DNA of 15,275 nucleotides from the NCBI GenBank assembly GCA_026770615.1, contig MU631943.1, forward strand, positions 10,990 to 26,264. Reading direction: 5' to 3'. The DNA is from Pavlovales sp. CCMP2436. Its lineage: Eukaryota > Haptophyta > Pavlovophyceae > Pavlovales. The position numbers and the translations under genes were made by a program. Numbering within the stretch: the stretch's first letter is position 1; every line of letters starts with the position of its first letter. This document shows, piece after piece, positions 1-7,550 of the stretch. The notes under the pieces were generated by a model that made no database searches, was not told where the DNA came from, and saw only the letters and a program-made list of their open reading frames with translations.

Positions 1-23
1 GGGGGGGGGGGGGGGGGGGGGGG
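1..23. repeat. Poly-G run at window edge
   Basis: Twenty-three G residues in a row open the window. On the minus strand this is poly-C inside the second intron of the P450 gene. It may be a genuine homopolymer, as other G runs occur at 5641-5647 and 15190-15212, or a place where assembly collapsed. Confidence 0.9.
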
Positions 24-86
24 TTAGTAGAAGTGTGGGGATGAGGCGGAAGGAGTTTGGAAGTTTGGAAGGTTGTGCGCGGTCAC

Positions 87-375
87 CTTCATGAATTCGC
101 CAGGGTCAAATACCATCACCATCTCCCGGTCGAAGACTGCGCGGCGAAAGGGGATGGCGGTGAAAGGGTTTAGCTTCCCTGCCGAGGAGAGGAGGTGAGG
201 CGCGATGCGCACCTTTGAACGCGACGAGGTTGCCCATGGGGTAGAGCGCCTTGTACACGCCCGTCAGGTTGGTCGGGCCGCCGTGCTTCGCAAAGAAGGG
301 CACCGCTCCGACAATAGGCCAGTGCGGCGGGCCCCGGATCGCTGCGAGCGACGCGGACGCCGCGCGTGCTGCCAT
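87..375 (-). CDS. Cytochrome P450, first two exons (partial)
   Basis: This is the 5' end of a cytochrome P450 gene, a heme monooxygenase. Exon 1 is 375-213 and exon 2 is 136-87, with a 76-bp intron (137-212, GTGCGC...GCGCAG) that joins in phase. Exon 2 ends AAG|GTGACC, so a second intron runs off the window. The 71 visible residues have an Arg/Ala-rich start (MAARAASASLAAIR), then RGPPHWPIVG at about 14-23, the P450 'GPxxWPxxG' hinge. Next come HGGPTNLTGVYKALYPMGNL and VFDREMVMVFDPGEFMK, matching the 'Y..G.lv.f...g...v.v.DP.....' start of mitochondrial-clan (CYP11/24/27-like) enzymes. The heme-binding Cys region lies outside, so the subfamily and substrate cannot be named. The start is chosen because it lies about 80 bp below a TATA box and the leader resembles a mitochondrial presequence. 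Confidence 0.68.
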
Positions 376-453
376 CTCGGCGTAGCAAACACGACACGGG
401 CGCAGGCGTGGGCAGCGTCGGACTTTACGTCGGCAATCTCGGCCCTCATAACA

Positions 454-468
454 CTTTTTATATTTATA
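454..468 (-). promoter_or_regulatory. TATA box of the P450 gene
   Basis: Read on the minus strand this stretch is TATAAATATAAAAAG, an AT island in GC-rich surroundings, about 80 bp upstream of the P450 ATG at 375. Spacing suits a TATA box with a short 5' untranslated region. Between it and the retroelement tail, 475-680 holds no gene I can support; a second TATAAAG on the plus strand lies at about 625-631 with no convincing gene after it. Confidence 0.5.
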
Positions 469-683
469 ATTTATTCCGCCCGCGTCTCTCATCGCCGTCG
501 GTTCATAACGACGTCACTCTCGCGAGTGAATTCGCCGTGCCAGCAGGTACCTTCAGCTGCGCCTATGCTGAAGGCCCACCACTGGCAAAAAAATTGAGTT
601 GCCGAACGCGCCCAAGTTCTCGTCTATAAAGCCAAACTCTGTCACCGTCGCCGTCGCCTCCGCAGCCTCCATCGCCGCTACCA

Positions 684-687
684 CGCC

Positions 688-718
<31 letters not shown>

Positions 719-739
719 CCGCCGTCGCCGTCGCCGTCG
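684..739. repeat. (CCG)n / (CCGTCG)n microsatellite
   Basis: This is a run of CCG triplets that grades into GTCGCC hexanucleotides. Read from the minus strand it lies just downstream of the OTU open reading frame and so could be the simple-sequence 3' tail that LINE-type elements often carry. The reading frames through it (poly-Pro, poly-Gly, poly-Arg) are artefacts of the repeat. Confidence 0.8.
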
Positions 740-818
740 CACCGCACCCCCCCCCCTCCAACCTTCACCCACATTGCTTGCCTTACAGATTCTTCAATTG
801 TTTTCCTGCTTACGTCTC

Positions 819-1871
819 TTAAACTGGTATTTCACATGTAGCTTCAAAGTGGGTCTTGCTTGCATCACAGGATATCACACACACCCTCCTGCCTCCGTTA
901 CGCGATGACGTGATCAGCTCGGACAGTATTTTCCTGTCCAGACGGCCGGCCGTCCATCCAGCAATGCTGTATAGAGGGATTCTCACTACTGGTGGGGGAA
1001 GGTCGGCGTGGTATACTGCGATGAATTCACATACTTGCCCATTTGCAGTGCGTTTGAGGAGTACCACATCCATTCCAATGCTCGTGGCAATACTGCGGAG
1101 CATGTTGTCATGCATCCATGCTGCCTGTCCATTCGCAAAGTACGGCTGCCCGTACCTTGCTTGCGCTACTATTGGCCACATATTTCTGCGATCGTTGTGG
1201 TTAAGGATGTTTCCCATCGGGTCGTTTGGGTGATCCTCAGATCTACGTAACAACATGTCCTCTTGGACTTCCGGCGTGAGTAGAAGCGCAAGGTTGACTG
1301 CCGCTGTGCGTAGTGTTATGGCTGTCTCCCAGATAACCGTTCGCCCTGCGCTTCTTAGCACCGCGTAGGGTAGGCAGCTTCCATCGCCTGTTACACCGAC
1401 GGGGCTTAGTCTTAGCTTTGCCAGTAACGCTGTGAAGTCACCGGCCGGGTTGATTATCAGAGTAGGTCCAATTCTGAAGCCATCATCCTCCTCCCCCCCT
1501 GTTGGGGCTTGTGGATTTCTTGTGGCCTTCCTTCCTGCTGCGCGTGAGCCCGCTGCCTTGGGAGGGTGGGTTGTCCTTGCGTTTGGTGCCCCCGGTGATA
1601 CTACAATGAGACCGCTCATCACGGCACCCTGGTGGTGCGGAGCGCGGCCTGAAATTAACTGGGTGACTTGGATTCCTTTCTCTAAGATTTTCTTTACATT
1701 GTAGTCATTGATGGCAAGTCTAATAAAGTGTAGGCCGTGGTGGGCAGTAGGTTGGTCTCCTGCCTCCACCTGAATTCTATCTAGGACCGCCATGCGTCTG
1801 TTGTGCAATCTGTGGCTGCTTGCTATCACCTCTTTCTGAATCAGCCCGTACTTTATCTGGAGGGGTTGGCC
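819..1871 (-). CDS. OTU-type cysteine protease domain of a retroelement
   Basis: This frame continues that of the upstream zinc-knuckle segment and has no further stop until TAA at 819-821. No ATG near its start is convincing; in-frame ATGs lie further in. A Pro/Ala/Gly-rich linker is followed by an OTU fold: VGVTGDGSCLPYAVLRSAG holds the Asp and catalytic Cys (DGSC), WMHDNMLRSIATSIGMDVVL fits the central helix and strand, and SKTHFEATCEI holds the C-terminal catalytic His (the 'HFE' of OTU proteins). All three catalytic positions are intact. OTU proteases cleave ubiquitin chains or polyproteins; in a retroelement the role could be polyprotein processing or removal of ubiquitin from the element's proteins, which is inference. 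Translation alone needs readthrough, an internal start, or loss of the TAA at 1872. Confidence 0.65.
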   Translation of the reverse strand, partial: GQPLQIKYGLIQKEVIASSHRLHNRRMAVLDRIQVEAGDQPTAHHGLHFIRLAINDYNVKKILEKGIQVTQLISGRAPHHQGAVMSGLIVVSPGAPNARTTHPPKAAGSRAAGRKATRNPQAPTGGEEDDGFRIGPTLIINPAGDFTALLAKLRLSPVGVTGDGSCLPYAVLRSAGRTVIWETAITLRTAAVNLALLLTPEVQEDMLLRRSEDHPNDPMGNILNHNDRRNMWPIVAQARYGQPYFANGQAAWMHDNMLRSIATSIGMDVVLLKRTANGQVCEFIAVYHADLPPPVVRIPLYSIAGWTAGRLDRKILSELITSSRNGGRRVCVISCDASKTHFEATCEIPV

Positions 1872-2528
1872 TTAGTCGTCCTTCCAGCTGCCTTGGCCGA
1901 AGTTTCCCCGGCCTTTATATATGGTAATTTTTACCTCCTGGTCTATCTGTCCTGCGTGGTAGTCTGGTCTAGCCATGACTGCAGTTGCAACGGCACGGGC
2001 TCCACCCCGGGAGATGTTGCTGTATGTGGCTTCGTCCACTGCTGCCTCGATCGCATGTTTGAGTGACACTCGTTCAGCTTGTGTCTGGGGGCATTCTCGA
2101 AATAGATGATCCTTGGTGTCTTCCCCTGGTCTTCGTACCCCCGCTGCAACGCACAGGGGGCACTTTGTGTTCATGCGTGTGAGCTTTCCCCCAATATTTG
2201 CCGTGTACAGTACAATTTCCGGGTACTCTGCTGCGATCTCCGCGTTGTATCGTACCGAACCGGATATCCACCTTAGCATGAAGCGCAGGAATTTCTCAGG
2301 CCATGTAGGATGGGCAAGCATATACTCCGATTCGCGCTCCCAGAGTGCGGCTGTGTTCCCTTTAATGCTATATTTTCCCGGTTTGCTGGCCATAATTTCA
2401 TCAACCAGCTGTCTCCTAATGCGTGTTGCCACCGCTTTGCGGAGGTAAGACTCGTCAACTCGTTGGATGTCCCCGTACGGAGTCGTAACCATGTATTTTC
2501 CTGGAGTGAGGGCTGTGTTTCCTGGATT
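1872..2528 (-). pseudogene. Retroelement ORF2 C-terminal fragment (zinc knuckle)
   Basis: The open frame runs from 2528 to a TAA at 1872-1874; the first ATG is at 2492, giving 206 residues. It has the look of the region after the reverse transcriptase fingers and thumb in LINE polyproteins: a basic helical part (YLRKAVATRIRRQLVDEI), then WPEKFLRFMLRWISGSVRYN, then a zinc-knuckle KCPLC...GEDTKDHLFRECP. That C-x2-C...H-x4-C pattern is typical of LINE C-termini. The YxDD catalytic motif is absent. The frame continues unchanged past the TAA into the OTU frame (GQPLQIKYGLIQKEV...), so the two were probably one polyprotein. TAA could come from CAA by one change. It is almost certainly a dead 5'-truncated fragment. 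Confidence 0.6.
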
Positions 2529-2556
2529 TTAAAAACAGCGCATCGCCCGCGCCGCC

Positions 2557-2595
2557 CCGCGATACTTCGCTAGCATCGCTAGCGAAGTATCGCGG
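2557..2595. repeat. Perfect 18-bp hairpin with 3-nt loop
   Basis: The arms at 2557-2574 and 2578-2595 are exact reverse complements (CCGCGATACTTCGCTAGC) around the loop ATC. It sits between the truncated end of the retroelement and the promoter side of the PsbW-like gene, belongs to no gene, and is far longer and tighter than chance predicts here. Confidence 0.9.
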
Positions 2596-2728
2596 AGTGC
2601 GCGATTTCTAGCACGAACCTTCCAAGCACGAACAACCAAGAACCAGCTTCAAGGTACAAAGGTAGCGGGCCCCGAGTGGGCCCCGAGCGGGCCCATAAAG
2701 CGGTGCGAGGCCTGGTGCACGCCGGGGC

Positions 2729-2863
2729 GCGCCATTGGCGATCAAGGCCTCGCTGACACTCGTCTCGCTCCGCCGTGTCTCGCGCCCCGCGAGGCGCCGG
2801 GCGCCATTAGTGGTCAGTGACCTAAGGCCTCGCTTTCACTCGGCTTGCTTCACCGTGTCTCGC
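2729..2863 (+). repeat. Imperfect tandem duplication upstream of psbW-like gene
   Basis: Copy 1 (2729-2783) and copy 2 (2801-2863) share GCGCCATT, AAGGCCTCGCT, ACACTCG/TCACTCG and CCGTGTCTCGC in the same order; copy 2 is about 8 bp longer. The second copy ends 16 bp before the ATG, so the duplication lies in the promoter or 5' untranslated region and may double a regulatory element. No clear TATA box is seen; CCATAAAG at about 2693 is the closest. Confidence 0.65.
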
Positions 2864-2879
2864 ACTCCATGCCTGTAGG

Positions 2880-3390
2880 ATGTTCAAGCTCGCCCTGCTC
2901 GCGCTCGTCGCTCTCTTCGGCTCGTCCGCCGCGCTCAAGGCGCCGCTGGGTCTTAAGATTGGCCGCTCGCGCGTGGCGACAGGCCCCGTGGCGAAGGTTG
3001 GCGGTGTTGCGGCGCTTTCGGCGATCTTCTCCGCTGCGCCCGTGTGGGCTAAGGACGCAGCGCTGCAAATCTCCCCATACGGCACGGGCGGCGAGGGTAC
3101 CGGCGACATGCTCGGTATGCCTGCATCAACGACTCCAGACTCCTCTAAATATGCCTGCAAGGGACATGCGCCCCCCAATGAGATCAGTTCCGACCCCATG
3201 TACTTGCGCACCGCTGGGCATGCGCACACCGTTGGTCCCCCCCCCTCACCCTGTAGGCATCAACGACTCCAAGCTTCTCTATGTTCTCGTAGCCATGTGC
3301 GGAGCTGTCTTCACCCTCTTCGTCACCAACGGCAACTCTATTGAGGATGGCGACGATGACTTTTTCGGTGAGATTGACAACAGGCGCTAA
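2880..3390 (+). CDS. psbW: PsbW-like photosystem II subunit, two exons
   Basis: Exons are 2880-3114 and 3257-3390, intron 3115-3256 (GTATGC...CTGTAG), giving 122 residues. Splicing restores GTGDMLGINDSKLLYVLVAM. The leader has three parts: a signal peptide (FKLALLALVALFGSSA, residues 2-17), a basic transit region to about 40, and a second hydrophobic segment ending SAAPVWA at 57, a thylakoid signal-peptidase site. That arrangement fits import into a plastid with extra membranes and then insertion into thylakoids. The mature part (about 65 residues) has GEGTGxxxGINDSxLLYVL, one membrane helix (about 84-102) and an acidic tail (IEDGDDDFFGEID), closely resembling PsbW, the small photosystem II subunit that stabilises PSII supercomplexes with its N-terminus in the lumen. 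Mature length suits PsbW. Another small photosystem subunit with the same plan is possible. It looks intact. Confidence 0.7.
3115..3256 (+). other. psbW-like intron with internal duplications
   Basis: This 142-bp GT-AG intron sits in phase 1. It contains GCATCAACGACTCCA at 3123-3137, identical to the first 15 bases of exon 2 (3257-3271), and TATGCCTGCA twice (3116-3125 and 3150-3159). Reading through the intron stays open until 3342, but its length is not a multiple of three, so retention would replace the membrane helix. Confidence 0.75.
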
Positions 3391-3900
3391 ACCATGTGTC
3401 CTTGGTCGCTGCTTGCGACGTGGCCGATACCGATTTCCTGTTATCGGGAAGCGTCCTTTCATAACCCGCGCTGCGACTGCCTGGACACCTTATAGACTGC
3501 GCACTACAGCGCACAGAGTGTGGGGGCGTATCGACGAGATCCTGCTTGCCGTAGCTGCATGACTATAAGCATGACATATTTACGAGCAACATGGCATATT
3601 TGAGAGTAAATGTGACATACCACCTCCAGGAAAGTATTCTTTTTTACCACATTTCGCAACCCAGCCACGCCATCCTGTAATAACCATCCTGTAATAACAC
3701 ATAGCCGCCGCCCTTGAGCCTCGGCCCGCCTAGGCCCGGCCTCCCTGCCGAGGGCACAGGCTCTGCAAAGATCCCTTGAGCCGATTGAACGTAGCCAACC
3801 CCCCCCACACTGCCCCCCCCCCTGCGGCATAGGTTCGTTCTTCTTGATTCCAAGTTTTCAGTGAGTTCGCCATACGCGCGTCATTTTGTTACCCTCCCCC
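3391..3900. other. Intergenic spacer, no gene seen
   Basis: After the PsbW-like stop there is about 510 bp without a supportable gene. It holds near-repeats of CATATTT motifs (3570-3620), a perfect 14-bp tandem pair CCATCCTGTAATAA at 3670-3683 and 3684-3697, and C runs at 3801-3821 and 3895-3900. The 108-residue minus frame here has no recognisable motif and is probably chance in GC-rich DNA. Confidence 0.5.
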
Positions 3901-4230
3901 CTAGTGGGTCGAAATCCGAATCAGTGGTGCGATTCCGCACTGGGAAAGGGGAAATGTGGGGGCCTGGACGAAGAAGTAGATATTGGTCACCCTTGCGCGC
4001 TAAGTGTCGATAGCTGATGTCGAACTAGAGTCCTCCTCGACGGTCGGAGCCCACCTCGGGTGCCTCTCGTGTGCCTCTGGGGTTGACAACATACTAAAGG
4101 TAACTAACATTTCCGAATCTCAGCGTGGAAGCGAAAAGAAAGTCATGGTTCCCGAAGTGGTACACCACACTGCTCGTATTTTCGAAAAGGGCCACACAAA
4201 AAGTCGGTGACGTTTTTGGCACTTCGCGCC
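3901..4230 (+). repeat. Left inverted arm of candidate transposon
   Basis: Two blocks match the right arm in inverted orientation: 3901-3927 and 4166-4230, the second extending weakly through GTTTTTGGCACTT. The 240 bp between them show no confident match. Small open frames across it (4004-4210, 4125-4436) have no recognisable motifs. From 4231 to about 4417 I see nothing further. Confidence 0.55.
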
Positions 4231-4438
4231 GTCAGCTCGCGTTGACGCCCCGTAGGTCCGTCTTCAAGATTGATTCGACCTCCAGCAACCTTGGCCGCAT
4301 CTCATTCATATCTCCAATTGCGGCAGGGTCCAGATCCGTCTCATATATGCTCTACGAGCTCCGCGAAAAAGTGCTCCGAAAGGGCCGTTCAGCGGGCCGA
4401 GGCCGCCATGCTATTATTCTTTCGAAACTTTTTTAAAT

Positions 4439-4860
4439 TCGATCACCTATTTCAAAATACGCTAAACGTTGATATACATACGGATTTCTGATTGACTGGC
4501 TGAATGGGCGCAAGTTCACTGCGGCGGCGCCGCGTGGGCAGCCGTTGCCGCGTCCGCCACGCCGACGAAGTCGATGGTGGGCTTCTTTCGGATTTTTTTT
4601 AAAAAAATCGATCACCTATTTCAAAATACGCTAAACCTTGATATACCACGCGGCGCCACGCGTCCGCCACGCCGACGATGTCAATGGTGGGCTTCTTTCG
4701 GAAAACTTTTCTACACTCGATCACCTATTTCAAAATACGCTAAACCTTGATATACATACGGATCTCTGACTGACTGACTAAACGATCTCGCAGATTCACT
4801 GCGGCGGCGCCGCGCGGGCAGCCTTCGCCGCCTCCGCCGCGCCGACGAAGTCGAAGGTGG
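4439..4860 (-). repeat. Three tandem copies of the transposase gene 3' end
   Basis: Copies lie at 4439-4592, 4608-4702 and 4717-4860. Each starts TCGATCACCTATTTCAAAAT on the plus strand, continues with ACGCTAAAC and TTGATATAC, and copies 1 and 3 then include GCGGCGGCGCCGCG and the last roughly 20 codons of the transposase. Copy 3 is the real 3' end of the gene. On the minus strand copy 1 still encodes a PTIDFVGVADAATAAHAAPPQ-like terminus plus stop, while copy 2 has lost about 60 bp internally. Copies 1 and 2 end with CTTCTTTCGGA and are followed by T/A-rich links; CTTTCGAAAC at 4419-4428 may be the tail of a fourth copy. Confidence 0.85.
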
Positions 4861-6676
4861 GCTCGGCCTTCTTGGCCGCCCACTGGTGCGCCTCGCCGGC
4901 GGTCTCCTGCCGCTTCGCGATCTTGCGCACGCCCGACCGCTGCTCCCCCCACACATCCATGTACATGCAGACGTTGTTGAGCTGCTGGAGGACGGCGGTC
5001 GAAGTACGCTGGACGGTCTGCGTCTTGGTCGTGCCGTCTTTAAGCGTGATGACGCGCTCGTAGGGCTCGAGCGAGAGGGGGCCATTGCAAACGAGCGCTT
5101 GTTCACCTTGACCATATGCTCCTGATACTGCCCGCTGCCGCGGATCATGCCGTGCCCGTGCCTGATCACCATCAGCGGCAAGACCTCGCACGCAATCGTC
5201 AGATACTGCGACGGCACCTGGATAGGGATCGGGGCAGGGCAGGAGCAGTGTCAGGGCAAGAGGTTCATACATTCATAAACTTAATTTAATATGCATTAAA
5301 ATATTTGGTCATACAGGGCGTGCGTGTGCGTACCTCGCGCGGAGCTGCCTAGAGGAGCAGCGACTTCCAGGCGTACGCAGCTGCCTTGAGCTCGGCGGAG
5401 TGCACAAGCCTGAGCAGTATTAGTATGAATATGAGTATTAGTTGAAAATATACAATTAAATATTAGTTTTGTTATTAATAAAAAAATTATCGTGATTGCA
5501 GGCGCGCACCTGCCGTCCACCGTGTCAGGGTAGCTGTTCGAGCCGAGCCGGTCATTCATAATGTAAAACGCGGTCACCGCCTTTTACGCGCTCTCGAGCT
5601 TCGTCTCCGTCGCCTGCACGCTCACCTTCGCGAGAACCGCGGGGGGGGTGGGGGCTTGCGCCACCATACTCGCGGCGCGCGCCGCGGCGCGCTGGTCGAG
5701 AGCGGAGCCTAGGCTTCGCACCGGCGGCGCCTCTTCCTCCTCCTCCGATTCCTCCGCCCTCTCCTCCACCTATATTACATAAAATTTAAAATTAATTATA
5801 GTTAATGAAATTTTAAATTTTATATAGTTGAGGGTGAGAGCGCGTGAGCTGGGCGGCTAAATGACGTACAATATATGCTCACCTCTTGTCTGGGGATGCC
5901 GATTTCCTCGTGTGCATCGAAGACGAGAGCGAATACCTGCCACATCGTGTCGGTCGTGCGAAACTGCGGGGTAGGGGGGGGAGGTAAAGGTTAGGTCGGG
6001 TAAGGGAAGGGATGTGCGGCTTACCTTGTGCAGGTCTTGCCCGCGGAACTTGGGGCACTCGATGCTGTTATCGGGTGTCCTTCGCTTGGGCAGCATCACA
6101 GTGATCCTGGCGTCTTTGAGCACTTTGAGGCAGTCGTAGGCGATCAGCTGCTGCTCGCGCGGGGGGCGCATTTTGATCATCTCCCACACGCACGGCTTGA
6201 ACGTGAGCTGCCACGTGTTGTGTTGCGCGTGCATGTGCCAGGCAGAACATCCATCGGGTCGATGCGCATCATGGGCGGGCAGACTTATGGGAATTAGCAC
6301 ACATAAATAATAATAAAAAAACACTCCACGAACACACACAACCCCCACACATTTTTTTTTTTTTTGTATGGCATCAGGTGGTGAGCAGACCTGGTTGCGG
6401 TGCTGGAAGTTGAGCTTGCGCCGGATCTCGTTCTGCGTCGGGTCCTACTCCTCCAAGAGCTTGCGCTCGACCTCCGCCTGAAGGTCAGCCTCTGTGAGAA
6501 AGACTGCCCCGCACCTGGGGCATTTGCCGATGCAGCCGTGCCCTTCGGCCAGCATGTCCGCGAGTGTGCGCGCAACCCAGCGGCCGGTCTCCTTGATCAT
6601 CCAGGCGTTGTACAGCTCGGGCCTGGTTTATAATAATAATTGTTATTATTATTATTGATATCATATTATTAGTATT

Positions 6677-6708
<32 letters not shown>

Positions 6709-7547
6709 GATTATGATTTTATTTTATTTTATTTTTAGTTGGGGGGGGTTAAGGTGAGGGCTCAAAAGCATACCCGACGTTGTGTGCACCAACTCCTAAG
6801 AAGGCCGCCATTGCCTTGTAGTCGCCGGTGACCTTGATGGTGATCCTGATATGAATCATTTAAAAAAAAAAAAAAAAAAAAAAAAAGGCAAGTCAGTGCG
6901 GACAGTAGCGCGCGGACAGTCAGGGTAAACAGATATTGAGGAGGGTGTAACTATCCATGTAAGCATCCGATCTCCCAGAATCCCAGTGGTGCAGCAACAA
7001 CACACTGTTAGCCTAGGACCGTCCCCGAGCACACGGATAGCGTCATCATCCCTCCTCGTCATCTGAGCTTATCCCCCCCCCCCCAAGGCGGATAGGGCGC
7101 AGACCTTACGCCGTTCTGGTAGCCCGCGTCGACCGCGGCAGCGGCATCGGCGGCGTCCGCGACGGGCGCGTCGCCGGCTGCGACCCCATCTGGCTGCGGG
7201 AGGATTCCCGTGCGGAGCATCTCGTTGAGCGCGAGCACGTGCGTAGCCCACAGCTCGAGCTCGTTCCCGTCGTCACCCTCTGCTTCTGTGAGCACCTCGC
7301 CCGCCGACGTGGAGCTGTTAAGCTGGCTCCAGCAGTCGCGCACGCAGATCATGGTCTGGCTGCGGAAGCGAGCAGACGAGCCCGCGTCGAGCGAGAGGAT
7401 CGCGACGCGGCGCTCGCCTTCGGGCCGCTGGCTCAGTCCAGCTGCCTCGACGCGGGCGAAGAGCCGGTTGAACGTGGCGATGGCGTCGCGAAACGCGACG
7501 AGGCCGCCGGCGGCGAGCTGATTGTGCGTGCCGCGGGCCGTCTCGAC
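4796..7547 (-). pseudogene. D-D-E transposase-like core, at least seven exons, broken
   Basis: Exons, in transcription order: the frame from 7547 to 7105; 6845-6774; 6622-6391; about 6283-6025; 5963-5883; 5769-5510; 5409-5334; 5217-4796 (stop TGA 4796-4798). Most junctions are GT-AG and in phase. Key motifs: RRVAILSLDAGSSARF (first Asp), NGVRITIKVTGDYKAMAAFL (second Asp, formed across the 6846-7104 intron), GKCPRCGAV (CxxC), and GMIRGSGQYQEHMVKVNKR (candidate catalytic Glu). This D...GDYK...CxxC...E order resembles eukaryotic DDE transposases of the KDZ-like type. Breaks: TAG 6445-6447, TAA 5584-5586, TAG 5349-5351, a frameshift near 5095, and a phase clash at exon 6283-6025 that implies another indel. 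An acidic EESEEEEE stretch follows the core. Family name is tentative; that it is a decayed transposase is fairly firm. Confidence 0.55.
6629..6740. repeat. ATT trinucleotide microsatellite in intron
   Basis: Runs of ATT/TAA with a few interruptions, followed by ATTTT units, lie in the intron between the 6845-6774 and 6622-6391 exons of the transposase gene. The next intron upstream holds a 25-base A run (6862-6886). Confidence 0.9.
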
Positions 7548-7550
7548 CTA

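Larger units (their letters stand above)
740..2530 (-). mobile_element. 5'-truncated LINE-type retroelement with OTU protease
   Basis: The minus strand carries one reading frame from 2528 to 819, broken by a single TAA at 1872-1874. It encodes a reverse-transcriptase C-terminal segment followed by an OTU cysteine protease. No reverse transcriptase catalytic domain or endonuclease is present and an in-frame stop (2529-2531) precedes the frame, so the copy is truncated at its 5' end, as target-primed retroelements usually are. The 3' end is placed near the CCG microsatellite by inference. I could not identify target-site duplications. An OTU-type cysteine protease has, as I recall, been described in the Dualen/RandI LINE elements of Chlamydomonas, which makes that lineage a candidate relative. 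Confidence 0.6.

Noticed and set aside
1..23. Telomeric or structural G repeat
   Set aside because: It is a pure homopolymer without a telomere unit, and the adjacent bases belong to a P450 intron.
599..841. Poly-proline open frame after a TATAAAG at about 625
   Set aside because: The frame is dictated by the CCG microsatellite and runs into the retroelement tail; no domain or second exon supports it.
3504..3830. Minus-strand 108-residue open frame after psbW
   Set aside because: It has no recognisable motif or partner exon and its composition follows local GC content.
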